From the NCBI RefSeq assembly GCF_003626635.1, contig NZ_RAZT01000005.1:124001-188000 (forward strand): 64,000 nucleotides of DNA, written 5' to 3'. Below are positions 16,509-24,780 of the stretch, in pieces (positions within the stretch are counted from its first letter, which is position 1; each line of letters begins with the position of its first letter). The DNA comes from Micromonospora musae (lineage in GTDB: Bacteria; Actinomycetota; Actinomycetes; Mycobacteriales; Micromonosporaceae). The translations under genes were made by a program, and so were the position numbers. The notes below the pieces were generated by a model. The model did no database searches and was not told the origin of the DNA. It was given only the letters and a program-made list of their open reading frames with translations.

Positions 16509-17512
16509 GCCTGTCCCCGGTGGAGGGTGTGGCGCTCGCCGAGATCGAGTCCGGCGGCGGCGCGGAGACCCCGGAGAGCAGGGACGTCGTCGGCCGCTCA
16601 CCCGGCCGGCTCGCCTGGATCCGGCTGCGGCGCGATCGTACGGCGATGGTCAGCGGCGCGATGCTCCTCCTCTTCCTACTGCTGGCGCTCGCCGCGCCGC
16701 TCGTCGAGCTGCTCTACGGCATCGGTCCGAAGGAGCAGTTCCAGAGCCTGCTCGACGGCTTCGGCATGCCGCTGGGCTATGCCGGTGGCGTCTCCGGCGA
16801 GCACTGGTTCGGCCTGGAGCCGGGGCTGGGCCGGGACATCTTCATCCGGCTGATCTACGGCCTGCGTACCTCGCTCTTCATCGCGTTCGCCGCGGCGGTC
16901 ATCACCGCGACGATCGGGGTCGTGCTCGGTACGCTCGCCGGCTACCTCGGCGGGTGGCTGGACGCGGTGATCAACTGGATCACCGACCTGACGCTGGCCA
17001 TGCCGTTCCTGGTCATCGCGCTGGCCCTGACCCCGACGCTGGTGCTGCGCTTCTACGGCGAGCGGGAGGCCGTCTCGCCGGCCTTCGGGGTGGCGGTGCT
17101 GATCGGCGTCTTCGCCGTCTTCGGCTGGACGAGCACCGCCCGGCTGGTCCGTGGCCAGGTGATCGCACTGCGCGAGCGGGAGTTCGTGGAGGCCGCCCGG
17201 GCCAGCGGCGCCGGCCTGGGACACATGCTCTTCCGGCAGCTGCTGCCGAACATCTGGGCACCGATCCTGGTCTCGTTCTCCCTGGCCGTGCCGCAGTTCA
17301 TCACCAGCGAGGCGGCGCTCTCCTTCATTGGGGTGGGGCTGAGCGACGAGACGCCGAGCTTCGGCCGGATGATCTACCGCAGCCTGGACTACCTGCAGAC
17401 CGACCCCGCGTACGTCTTCTTCCCGGGCATCGCGATCTTCGCGCTCGTGTTCGCCTTCAACCTCTTCGGGGACGCGCTGCGCGACGCGCTCGACCCGAAG
17501 TCGTCCCGGTAG
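16505..17512 (+). CDS. Peptide ABC transporter permease, OppC/DppC type
   Basis: A 335-residue permease. After a cytoplasmic N-terminal stretch ([20 protein letters not shown]) comes the first membrane helix, an extracytoplasmic loop, and five further membrane segments. The ATPase-docking EAA loop reads [25 protein letters not shown]. The C-terminal [16 protein letters not shown] ending is typical of OppC/DppC. The GTG at 16505 overlaps the upstream ATPase stop by four bases. A mini-ORF begins 8 bases after the stop and leads to the second permease. Confidence 0.92.
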   Translation: MSLSPVEGVALAEIESGGGAETPESRDVVGRSPGRLAWIRLRRDRTAMVSGAMLLLFLLLALAAPLVELLYGIGPKEQFQSLLDGFGMPLGYAGGVSGEHWFGLEPGLGRDIFIRLIYGLRTSLFIAFAAAVITATIGVVLGTLAGYLGGWLDAVINWITDLTLAMPFLVIALALTPTLVLRFYGEREAVSPAFGVAVLIGVFAVFGWTSTARLVRGQVIALREREFVEAARASGAGLGHMLFRQLLPNIWAPILVSFSLAVPQFITSEAALSFIGVGLSDETPSFGRMIYRSLDYLQTDPAYVFFPGIAIFALVFAFNLFGDALRDALDPKSSR

Positions 17513-17520
17513 GTGTCGAG

Positions 17521-17580
17521 ATGAGCGTGCCGAGTGCGACGCCACGGAGTCGAGCGGTTGCGAACGAAGGGGTGCTCTGA
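17521..17580 (+). CDS. Coupling mini-ORF between permease genes (19 codons)
   Basis: ATG to TGA, encoding 19 residues that include RSRAVANEG, matching the AVANEG core of the peptides at 15335 and 15394. It starts 8 bases after one permease stop and its TGA shares its last base with the next permease ATG (TGATG). It appears to be a diverged member of the same repeat family. Confidence 0.4.
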   Translation: MSVPSATPRSRAVANEGVL

Positions 17581-18566
17581 TGACGCGATTCCTGGTCAAG
17601 CGGCTCTTCTCCGCCACGCTGACGCTCTTCGCGGTGAGCGTGCTGACCTTCCTGATGTTCTTCGCCCTGCCCCGTGACCCGGTCACCGGCATGTGCCCGA
17701 AGAACTGCAACCCGGAGCGGCTGGAGCGGGTCCGGGACGAGTTGGGCCTGAACGACCCGCTGGTCACGCAGTACGCCGGCTACATGAAGGGCATCGTCAC
17801 CGGTCGGGACCTGGGCAGCGTCCAGGGCGGCCGCTGCGACGCGCCCTGCCTGGGCTGGTCGTACGTCACCAACGAGGCGGTCTCCGACACCATCGCGCGG
17901 GTGCTGCCGGTGACGCTCAGCATCGTGATCCCGGCGGCGGTTCTCTGGCTGCTGCTCGGCGTGGGGCTCGGCATGATCTCGGCGCTGCGCCGCGGCACCT
18001 GGTTGGACCGGCTCGCCATCGGCTTCTCGCTCACCGGGGCGTCGTTGCAGCTCTACTTCGTCGGTGCGGTGCTGCTGCTGGTCTTCGTCTACAACCTGCG
18101 GATCCTGCCGGTGCCCAGCTACACGTCGATCTTCGACAATCCGCTGAAGTGGGCGAGCGGGCTGGTGCTGGCCTGGTTCTCGCTGGCCTTCCTCTTCTCC
18201 GCGATCTACGCCCGGCTCTCCCGCGCGCAGATGCTGGAGACGCTCTCGGAGGACTTCGTCCGCACCGCGCGGGCGAAGGGCCTGGCCAAGCCGAAGGTGT
18301 ACGGGCGGCACGCGCTGCGCGCGGCGATCACACCGGTGGTGACGATCGCCGGGCTGGACGTCGGTGGCGCGCTCGGCGGCACGGTGATCACCGAGACGAC
18401 CTTCGGCATCCAGGGGTTGGGTCGTACGGCCGTCGACGCGGTACGGGCCGGCGACCTGCCCACGATCATGGCCACCGTGCTGATCGCGGCGGTCTTCGTG
18501 GTGCTCGCGAACGTGCTGGTCGACCTCCTGTACGCGGCCATCGACCCCCGGGTACGGCTGCACTGA
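17580..18566 (+). CDS. Peptide ABC transporter permease, OppB/DppB type
   Basis: A 328-residue permease partner. It begins with the OppB-type first helix (LVKRLFSATLTLFAVSVLTFLMFFALPRDP) and a long extracytoplasmic loop containing four cysteines (GMCPKNCNPE, GRCDAPCLG) that could form disulfides. The EAA loop is EDFVRTARAKGLAKPKVYGRHALRAA. The C-terminal LVDLLYAAIDPRVRLH is a family hallmark. The order permease C before permease B, with ATPases first, is reversed relative to the classical opp order. A 180-base gap with its own promoter separates it from the binding-protein gene. Confidence 0.92.
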   Translation: MTRFLVKRLFSATLTLFAVSVLTFLMFFALPRDPVTGMCPKNCNPERLERVRDELGLNDPLVTQYAGYMKGIVTGRDLGSVQGGRCDAPCLGWSYVTNEAVSDTIARVLPVTLSIVIPAAVLWLLLGVGLGMISALRRGTWLDRLAIGFSLTGASLQLYFVGAVLLLVFVYNLRILPVPSYTSIFDNPLKWASGLVLAWFSLAFLFSAIYARLSRAQMLETLSEDFVRTARAKGLAKPKVYGRHALRAAITPVVTIAGLDVGGALGGTVITETTFGIQGLGRTAVDAVRAGDLPTIMATVLIAAVFVVLANVLVDLLYAAIDPRVRLH

Positions 18567-18640
18567 CCCGAGCCCGGGACGCCGGGCGGTGCCGGGGCGG
18601 GGCGGACGAGGGTCGAGCCGCCGGCCGATGGTGAAATTTA

Positions 18641-18668
18641 TCGACAACTGTTACACAATCCGTAGGTT
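18641..18668 (+). promoter_or_regulatory. Promoter of peptide-binding protein gene
   Basis: TCGACA (18641-18646) and TAGGTT (18663-18668), with 16 bases between, fit the actinomycete TTGACA/TANNNT consensus. They stand in a strikingly AT-rich patch about 80 bases before the start. This would let the binding protein be made in excess over the permease unit. The block GTAGGTTTTCTTC (18662-18674) is shared with the promoter at 14200. Confidence 0.6.
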
Positions 18669-18747
18669 TTCTTCTTTACGATCCTCGGGACGTCGGCGGT
18701 TCCACCTCCGGCGGACCCGCACGTCAGATGGGTGGAGGAGGTAGGAG

Positions 18748-20490
18748 ATGCGACCACGCGTGGCGGCCGCCGCAGGCGGCGCGATCGCACTGGTTGTGGC
18801 GTTGGGTGCCTGCTCGAAGAACACGGGCGAAGGCACCACCGTGGACACCAACCGTACGCAGACCGGGGTGATCGCGACCGACCCGAAGGACTCGCAGGGC
18901 CCGGCCGCGGAGGTGGCCGGAGCGAGCAAGGGCGGCACCTTCACCATCATCCGGGAGACGCCCATCTCCCACCTGGACCCGCAGCGGACGTACTCGTTCG
19001 CCGGTCTGATGGCGAGCCCGCTCTTCGCCCGTTACCTCACCACCTGGAAGGACGACGGCAAGGGCGGCCTGGTCCTGGTCGGTGACCTCGCCGAGACGCC
19101 CGGCAACGACGTCAACAAGGACTGCAAGGTCTGGGAATTCAAGATCAAGGACGGGGTGAAGTTCGAGGACGGCAGCCCGATCACCTCGAAGGAGATCGCC
19201 TACGGCATCGCCCGCTCCTTCGACCCGGACCTCACCGGCGGCCCGACCTACATCCAGGAGTGGCTGGCCGACACCCCGCAGTTCGACACCAAGTGGGACT
19301 TCAAGAAGAACAAGGGTTCGCTGCCGCCCGGGCTGACCACGCCGGACGACAAGACGCTGCGCTTCGAGTTCGCCAAGCCCCGCTGCGACCTGCCGTTCGC
19401 CGTCTCGTTGCCGACCACCGCGCCGCTGCCGCCCGCCAAGGACACCGGCGTGAACCTGGACAACAAGCCTTTCTCGTCCGGGCCGTACAAGATCGCTGAC
19501 AACCAGGTCGGCGTGAAGCTGACCCTGGACCGGAACCCGAACTGGGACGCCAAGACCGACCCGGTCCGGCACCAGTACCCGGACCAGTTCGTCTGGAGCT
19601 TCGGCCCGACCCCGGACGCCGCCAGCAACCGGGTGATCGCCGACAACGGCGCCGACCAGAGCGCGCTCGCCTTCAACACCGTGCCGGCCTCACTGGTCGC
19701 CAAGGTGGCCGGCGACGCCGCGCTGAAGTCCCGCACCATCCTCTCGCCGACCCCGAGCGCCAACCAGCTGGTCATCAACAACCAGCGGGTCAAGGACCTG
19801 AAGATCCGTCAGGCGCTCAACTACGCGATCGACCGGGAAGGTCTGATCAAGGCGATGGGTGGGCCGACCGTCGCCGCGCCGCTCACCACGCTGATGCCGC
19901 CGTCGACCATCGGCTTCAAGGCGTACGACGCGTACCCGGCCGGCGCCAACGGGAACGTGGACAAGGCCAAGGAGCTGCTCGCCGGTCAGACCCCGGAGCT
20001 GGTCCTCGGCGTCTCCGACGGCGCGACCGAGCAGCTGCAGGGCACCCAGCTCAAGGCCAACCTGGAGCGGGCCGGCTTCAAGATCACGCTGCGGAACATC
20101 CCGGACGACGCCAAGCTCGACGAGATCAAGAAGAAGGACAACCCCTGGGACCTGTACATCGGTAACTGGGCGGCCGACTGGCCGAGCGGCGCGTCGATCC
20201 TGCCGGTGCTCTACGACGGGCGCACCATCAAGCCCGAGGGCAACAGCAACCAGTCGTACTTCAACGACCCGGCGGTCAACACCGAGATGGACCGGATCCT
20301 GGCGCTCTCCCCCGCCGAGCAGGGCCCGGAGTGGGCCAAGCTCGACGAGCGGATGATGAAGGAGTACGCGCCGGTCGTGCCGCTCTTCGTCGACGTCGCC
20401 TACAACGTGCACGGCTCCAAGGCCGGCGGCGTCTTCATCTCCAGCGTCTTCGGCTACCCCGCCTTCGTGAACGCGTACGTCAAGCAGTAG
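18748..20490 (+). CDS. Peptide-binding lipoprotein of ABC transporter
   Basis: A 580-residue family 5 solute-binding protein that captures peptides outside the cell for the transporter encoded upstream. A lipoprotein signal is plain: a basic start, the hydrophobic stretch AGGAIALVVALGAC and a lipobox LGAC with the lipidated cysteine at residue 22. The family core follows (GTFTIIRETPISHLDPQRTYSF, VWEFKIKDGVKFEDGSPITSKEI, LKIRQALNYAIDREGL). GGAGGAGGTAGGAG lies right before the ATG. It has its own promoter and is followed by a strong terminator. Confidence 0.93.
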   Translation: MRPRVAAAAGGAIALVVALGACSKNTGEGTTVDTNRTQTGVIATDPKDSQGPAAEVAGASKGGTFTIIRETPISHLDPQRTYSFAGLMASPLFARYLTTWKDDGKGGLVLVGDLAETPGNDVNKDCKVWEFKIKDGVKFEDGSPITSKEIAYGIARSFDPDLTGGPTYIQEWLADTPQFDTKWDFKKNKGSLPPGLTTPDDKTLRFEFAKPRCDLPFAVSLPTTAPLPPAKDTGVNLDNKPFSSGPYKIADNQVGVKLTLDRNPNWDAKTDPVRHQYPDQFVWSFGPTPDAASNRVIADNGADQSALAFNTVPASLVAKVAGDAALKSRTILSPTPSANQLVINNQRVKDLKIRQALNYAIDREGLIKAMGGPTVAAPLTTLMPPSTIGFKAYDAYPAGANGNVDKAKELLAGQTPELVLGVSDGATEQLQGTQLKANLERAGFKITLRNIPDDAKLDEIKKKDNPWDLYIGNWAADWPSGASILPVLYDGRTIKPEGNSNQSYFNDPAVNTEMDRILALSPAEQGPEWAKLDERMMKEYAPVVPLFVDVAYNVHGSKAGGVFISSVFGYPAFVNAYVKQ

Positions 20491-20497
20491 TCCCGCC

Positions 20498-20544
20498 GCA
20501 CGAACGGGCCCCCGGTCGACACCGTCGTCGGCCGGGGGTCGTGC
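20498..20544. terminator. Bidirectional terminator
   Basis: CCCCCGGTCGAC (20509-20520) pairs with 20527-20538 in a 12-bp stem with one G-U pair. An outer GCACGA/TCGTGC pair extends it. It lies between the convergent binding-protein and S9 peptidase genes. Confidence 0.72.
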
Positions 20545-20600
20545 GCACCCGGCGGTCGGGGGATTGTGCGTGCCCTCGGCGCCGGTCGGGGCGGCCCGCG

Positions 20601-22748
20601 CTATCCCAGGTGCGTGCGGAGGAAGTCCAGCTCCAGCCGGAGCAGGCGCTCGGCGGTGCCGCCGGCCGCCATGTGCGTCGCCCCGGTCAGCGGCAGCACC
20701 GAGTGCGGCCGCCCGGAGGAGAGCAGCGCGGCCGAGAGCCGCAGGGTGTGCGCGGCGACCACGTTGTCGTCCACCATGCCGTGCACCAGCAGCAACGGGC
20801 GGGCCTCCGCCGGATTTGTCACCGGCTCGGCGGCCAGCTCGACCAGCGAATGGTGCGCGTAGACGTCCGAGCCCTCGTCGGGCATCCCCAGGAAGCGCTC
20901 GCTGTAGGCGGTGTCGTAGAGACCCCAGTCGCTGACCGGGGCCCCGGCGATGCCGCACCGGAACAGCTCCGGGTGCCGCAGCACCGCGAGCCCGGCCAGC
21001 CAGCCGCCGAACGACCAACCCCGCACCGCCACCCGGCTCAGGTCGAGATCCGGGTGCTTGTCGGCCAGCGCGGTGAGCGCGTCCACCTGGTCGAGCAGGA
21101 TCACGTCGGCCAACCGCCGGTGGATCGCCTTCTCGAACGAGGGCGCCACCCCCGGCGTGCCGCGGTTGTCCACGACCACCACCGCGAACCCGGCGTCGGC
21201 CCACCACTGCCGCTCCAACCAGGCCGAACGCGCCGCGACCACCTCCTGGTGGCCGGGGCCGCCGTAGATGTCCAGCAGCACCGGCAGCCGGCGACCCGTG
21301 ACGTAGCTGTTCGGGTAGAGCACCGCGCTCGGCAACCGCCGGTCGGTCACCCGCTCCAGCAGCGGCAGCGGCGAGTAGGGCGAGACGGCGGCGTACGAGT
21401 TCAGCAACGCCACCTCCTCGTCGCCGCGCCGTACCGTCCACCGCGTTCCCGCGTGGTCGAGCGAGGCGCTGCCCACCACGAGCACGTCCCCGCCGACCGC
21501 TGCGGTGTGCCATCCCGAGTCGGAGGTCAACCGGCGGGCGTCGACCCCGCTGCCGATGGTCGTGCGTACCCGGAACAGGTGCCGCTCGCTCGGCTCGCCG
21601 TCACTCGCCTCGACCAGCAGGTCGGGCGCGCCCGCGCCGGTGCTGGGCAGCCGTCCCACGACGCGCCGGACGTAGAGCGAGGGCGGGGTGAGCAGCGTGC
21701 CGTCGGCGAAGAGACACCGCGCGTCGTACCCGTCGTGGGCCAGCTCACCACCGACCAGCACCCGCCCGTCGGGCAGGTGCGCCGGGGTGCCGGCGATCGG
21801 CTCGACCCAGCGCGGATCGGCCAGCTCGGCGTGGACCTGCGTCTCACCCGTGCGCGGATCCACCGCGAGCACCAGGCCGTGCTGCTGCGAACGACGCAGC
21901 ACGGTGATCAGCGGGCCGCCGTCCGCCCAGCTGACCGAGGTCAGGTAGGGGTAGGTCTCCCGGTCCCAGTGCACGTCGACCCACCCGTCGTCCAGGTCGA
22001 GCAGGTGCAGGCTGACCTCGGCGTTCGGCCCGCCAGCCCGTGGGTAGGCGACGGTCGTCGGCGGGCTGGCCGGGTCGGCCGGGTCGTGCAGGTGCCACCG
22101 GTCCAGCCGGGACTCGTCGACCCGCGCAGCGAGCACCGAGCGGCCGTCCGGCGCCCACCAGTAGCCCCGGAACCGGGCGAACTCCTCGGCGGCGATGTGC
22201 TCGGGCAGACCCCAGGTGACGCCGGAGTCCTCCCCGGCGAGCATCGTGTCGGTGCCGTCGGCGTCGACCACGCGCAGCTCGCCCCGGCGGACTCCGTCCG
22301 CGGCGTCGGTGACGTAGGCGAGCCGAACGCCGGTCGGGTCCGGCCGGGGGTCGAGGACCGGTCCGACGGTGGTCACCTCCACCACGTCACCGTGCACCAG
22401 ATCGGCCCGGAAGAGCCGGCCGGCGATCGCGAAGACCGCCACCCGCCCGGCGGCGTCCAGGGCGTACGAGCCGATGCCGTCGGCGCTGAGCCGCAACCGC
22501 TCGCGCAGCGCCCGCTCGCCGGGGGAGAGGGTGGCCGGGCCGCTGTCGGTCCCGAGCAGCACCGCCGGGTCGGCGACCAGCCGTTCCTCGCCGGAGGCGA
22601 CGTCCAGGAGCCAGAGCGCGTCGGCCGGGTCCTCCGGGCCGGCCGAGCGCAGGAAGATCACCCGGGATCCGTCGTCGGCCACGGAGACGGCGCGCGGCGC
22701 GCCGTGGCTGAACCGGCGGGTACGGGCGGCCAGCTCCGGATAGTCCAC
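20601..22748 (-). CDS. S9 family prolyl oligopeptidase / dipeptidyl peptidase
   Basis: A 715-residue serine peptidase of the DPP-IV/acylaminoacyl-peptidase type. The N-terminal two-thirds are a beta-propeller-like domain with repeated WAPDGR-type blades; the C-terminal alpha/beta-hydrolase domain has the nucleophile in RGWSFGGWLAG (about residue 580), the acid in LVHGMVDDNVV and the histidine in TGATHM. No signal peptide is seen, so it is probably cytosolic and may finish digestion of peptides imported by the adjacent transporter (inference from proximity). The GTG at 22748 is preceded at 6 bases by TACGAT, the pattern of a leaderless transcript. Confidence 0.85.
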   Translation of the reverse strand: MDYPELAARTRRFSHGAPRAVSVADDGSRVIFLRSAGPEDPADALWLLDVASGEERLVADPAVLLGTDSGPATLSPGERALRERLRLSADGIGSYALDAAGRVAVFAIAGRLFRADLVHGDVVEVTTVGPVLDPRPDPTGVRLAYVTDAADGVRRGELRVVDADGTDTMLAGEDSGVTWGLPEHIAAEEFARFRGYWWAPDGRSVLAARVDESRLDRWHLHDPADPASPPTTVAYPRAGGPNAEVSLHLLDLDDGWVDVHWDRETYPYLTSVSWADGGPLITVLRRSQQHGLVLAVDPRTGETQVHAELADPRWVEPIAGTPAHLPDGRVLVGGELAHDGYDARCLFADGTLLTPPSLYVRRVVGRLPSTGAGAPDLLVEASDGEPSERHLFRVRTTIGSGVDARRLTSDSGWHTAAVGGDVLVVGSASLDHAGTRWTVRRGDEEVALLNSYAAVSPYSPLPLLERVTDRRLPSAVLYPNSYVTGRRLPVLLDIYGGPGHQEVVAARSAWLERQWWADAGFAVVVVDNRGTPGVAPSFEKAIHRRLADVILLDQVDALTALADKHPDLDLSRVAVRGWSFGGWLAGLAVLRHPELFRCGIAGAPVSDWGLYDTAYSERFLGMPDEGSDVYAHHSLVELAAEPVTNPAEARPLLLVHGMVDDNVVAAHTLRLSAALLSSGRPHSVLPLTGATHMAAGGTAERLLRLELDFLRTHLG

Positions 22749-22754
22749 GGCCAG

Positions 22755-22760
22755 ATCGTA
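22755..22760 (-). promoter_or_regulatory. Leaderless -10 box of S9 peptidase gene
   Basis: On the minus strand this reads TACGAT, six bases before the GTG start, with no Shine-Dalgarno sequence between. The TANNNT-N6-start layout is that of leaderless actinobacterial transcripts. Confidence 0.5.
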
Positions 22761-22829
22761 AGTCGGCTCCGGAGGTGATGTGGCCGACCTGCACGGACGC
22801 GTTGGGGTCGGCCGGACGGAACCGCCGGT

Positions 22830-22835
22830 TAGAGT
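22830..22835 (+). promoter_or_regulatory. Leaderless -10 box of mshB
   Basis: TAGAGT is followed by seven bases and then the GTG at 22843. It is divergent from the S9 peptidase -10 box, so both promoters share an intergenic region of about 95 bp. It supports the start chosen for mshB. Confidence 0.5.
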
Positions 22836-22842
22836 GACGGGC

Positions 22843-23757
22843 GTGACGATGCTGCCCGACCGCCGCCTTCTGCTGGTCCACGCGCACCCGGACGACGAGA
22901 CCATCGGAACCGGTTCGACGATGGCGCACTACGCCGCCACCGGTGCGCACGTGACGCTGGTGACGTGCACGCTCGGCGAGGAGGGCGAGATCCACGTGCC
23001 GGCGCTGGCGCAGCTCGCCGCCGACCAGGCCGACCAGCTCGGCGGCTACCGGATCGCCGAGCTGACCGCGGCCTGCGCGGCGCTGGGCGTCACCGACCAC
23101 CGCTTCCTCGGCGGCGCGGGCCGCTACCGGGACTCCGGCATGATGGGGCTGGCCACCAACGAGCACCCCCGGGCGTTCTGGCAGGCCGACCTGGACGAGG
23201 CCGCCGGTCACCTGGTCGAGGTGATGCGGGAGGTTCGTCCGCAGGTCATGATCACGTACGACGAGAACGGCTTCTACGGGCACCCGGACCACATCCAGGC
23301 GCACCGGGTGGCGATGCGCGCGCATCAGCTGGCCGAGGCCGAGGGGATCGCTCCGGAGAAGGTCTACTGGACGGCCATGCCGCTCAGCGTGCTCAAGGCC
23401 GGCATGGACCAGTTCGTCGAGTCGTCCGACAACCCGTTCGCCGGGATCGAGGACGTCGCGGAGCTTCCGTTCGGCACCCCCGACGAGCAGATCGCGGCCC
23501 GGATCGACGCCACCGAGCAACACGCCGCGAAGCAGGCCGCGCTGCGCGCCCACGCCACCCAGATCCCACCGACCTCGTGGCTCTACACGATCGCCGGCGC
23601 CATCGGGGGCGAGTTCATGGGGCTGGAGTATTTCACCCTCGCGAAGGGGGATAAGGGTGCGGGCAGCGGCCCGTACGGCTGGGAGGACGACCTCTTCGCC
23701 GGGCTCGCCGACCACGGCCACGACCGGGCCCCGGCAGCGGTGGCCGGTCTGCGGTGA
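22843..23757 (+). CDS. mshB: GlcNAc-Ins deacetylase, mycothiol biosynthesis
   Basis: A 304-residue zinc deacetylase acting on N-acetylglucosaminyl-inositol, the second committed step of mycothiol synthesis. Zinc ligands are in [11 protein letters not shown] near the N terminus (H15, D18) and in GHPDHIQAH. The block [33 protein letters not shown] is highly characteristic of MshB rather than the mycothiol conjugate amidase Mca. Length matches M. tuberculosis MshB (303). A GTG 21 codons upstream has a good GGAGG, but the start at 22843 fits family length and a leaderless -10 box. Its stop overlaps the next gene (GTGA). Confidence 0.9.
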   Translation: MTMLPDRRLLLVHAHPDDETIGTGSTMAHYAATGAHVTLVTCTLGEEGEIHVPALAQLAADQADQLGGYRIAELTAACAALGVTDHRFLGGAGRYRDSGMMGLATNEHPRAFWQADLDEAAGHLVEVMREVRPQVMITYDENGFYGHPDHIQAHRVAMRAHQLAEAEGIAPEKVYWTAMPLSVLKAGMDQFVESSDNPFAGIEDVAELPFGTPDEQIAARIDATEQHAAKQAALRAHATQIPPTSWLYTIAGAIGGEFMGLEYFTLAKGDKGAGSGPYGWEDDLFAGLADHGHDRAPAAVAGLR

Positions 23758-24209
23758 CCCTCCCCACCATTCCCATGTCGGTAGCCCCGGACGAGACCAA
23801 CCCGCCACCGGCGGGCCCGCCGCCGCGCCTGCTCGACCTCGGCCTGCGGGTGGCCGGCGGCCTCGTGGCGGTCGTCGCCGGTGTGGTGACCGGGGTGGTG
23901 GAGCTGCTGCTCGCCACGCTCCGGGTGGCCGGCCAGCTCGTCGGGGTGTCGGTGCTGGTGGCGGTCGGCGCGAACATCGCGCTCGGTTGGTTCGCCCACC
24001 GGACGGTCGGCCGCCGCTGGTCGGTGGCGCTGCCCGCGGTGCCGTGGTTCGTGCTGATGGCGGTCGCGGCGATCCGGACCGCCGAGGGGGACCTGCTCCT
24101 CGCCGGTGACAACTGGGTCGGCCTCGTCATGATCGTGGCCGGCGCGATGACCTTCGCCGTGATGGGTTTCCGGCAGATCCTCGCGCCGCCGTCGCACTCG
24201 CCCGGGTGA
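23754..24209 (+). CDS. Small membrane protein following mshB
   Basis: A 151-residue protein with about four hydrophobic segments ([77 protein letters not shown]) after a proline-rich cytosolic N terminus. It resembles the small DUF6113-type proteins encoded next to mshB in other actinomycetes, from memory and not checked. The GTG overlaps the mshB stop by four bases, so expression is tied to mshB. No catalytic motif is visible. Confidence 0.7.
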   Translation: MTLPTIPMSVAPDETNPPPAGPPPRLLDLGLRVAGGLVAVVAGVVTGVVELLLATLRVAGQLVGVSVLVAVGANIALGWFAHRTVGRRWSVALPAVPWFVLMAVAAIRTAEGDLLLAGDNWVGLVMIVAGAMTFAVMGFRQILAPPSHSPG

Positions 24210-24238
24210 TGACGGCACACAGGTTCGAGTGGTAGATA

Positions 24239-24270
24239 TTCCTGCCAGGAAACCGTCCGAGGGGACGGTT
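24239..24270 (+). promoter_or_regulatory. Palindrome plus leader hairpin
   Basis: TTCCTG-C-CAGGAA (24239-24251) is a perfect palindrome, directly followed by a hairpin AACCGTCC-GAGG-GGACGGTT (24251-24270). Together they sit 18 bases before the ATG of a small membrane protein gene. A TAGATA-like -10 box lies just upstream. Confidence 0.4.
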
Positions 24271-24287
24271 GGGCGGGAGGTCGTGCG

Positions 24288-24752
24288 ATGGAGAGGCGCT
24301 GGCGCGACATCGGGGTGCTCGCCGGGCTGCTCTTCGCGGTCAACGTGGTCGCTCGGTTGATCATCCACTTCGGCTTCGACGGCGACGACACCGCCGCCGA
24401 CCGGGTGTCACTCGGCATGTTCGTGCTGATCGGGGTGATCCTCGCCGTGCTCGCCTTCGTCTGGGGGCGGCGTCGACCGCTGGGCGAATGGTCGGCCGAC
24501 GTGGCGGGCACGGTGCTGGTCGCGATGCTCCTGACGGTGCTGGTCGGTCCGCTGCTGGTGGGCGACAGTCCGTTCGCCGGTGGCGCGGGCACCTTCTTCG
24601 CCCAGATCTGGCTCTACCTCGGCGCCGCCCTGGCGGGGACGCTGGTCGGCTACCTGGTGGCCACCGCGCTCGGCCTCGACCACCGGTCGCAGGGCCTGAA
24701 GCGCTACGCCGAGCTGAAGGCCGCCAAGCCCCGCAAGGTCGTCCGTCGCTGA
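24288..24752 (+). CDS. Small integral membrane protein, unknown function
   Basis: A 154-residue protein with four predicted membrane helices: IGVLAGLLFAVNVVARLIIHF, LGMFVLIGVILAVLAFVWG, DVAGTVLVAMLLTVLVGPLLV and FFAQIWLYLGAALAGTLVGYLV. It ends in a basic cytosolic tail (RYAELKAAKPRKVVRR). A purine-rich GGGAGG stands about 8 bases before the ATG. No family is recognised. It is separated from the preceding membrane gene by 78 bases with a palindrome and hairpin, so it is probably its own unit. It converges on an acetyltransferase gene. Confidence 0.7.
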   Translation: MERRWRDIGVLAGLLFAVNVVARLIIHFGFDGDDTAADRVSLGMFVLIGVILAVLAFVWGRRRPLGEWSADVAGTVLVAMLLTVLVGPLLVGDSPFAGGAGTFFAQIWLYLGAALAGTLVGYLVATALGLDHRSQGLKRYAELKAAKPRKVVRR

Positions 24753-24780
24753 CCGGGCCGGATCGTGCCGCCCCGACGGG

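Noticed and set aside
20331..22778. An 815-codon plus-strand frame opposite the S9 peptidase
   Set aside because: Shadow composition; the minus strand holds a full S9 domain with triad.
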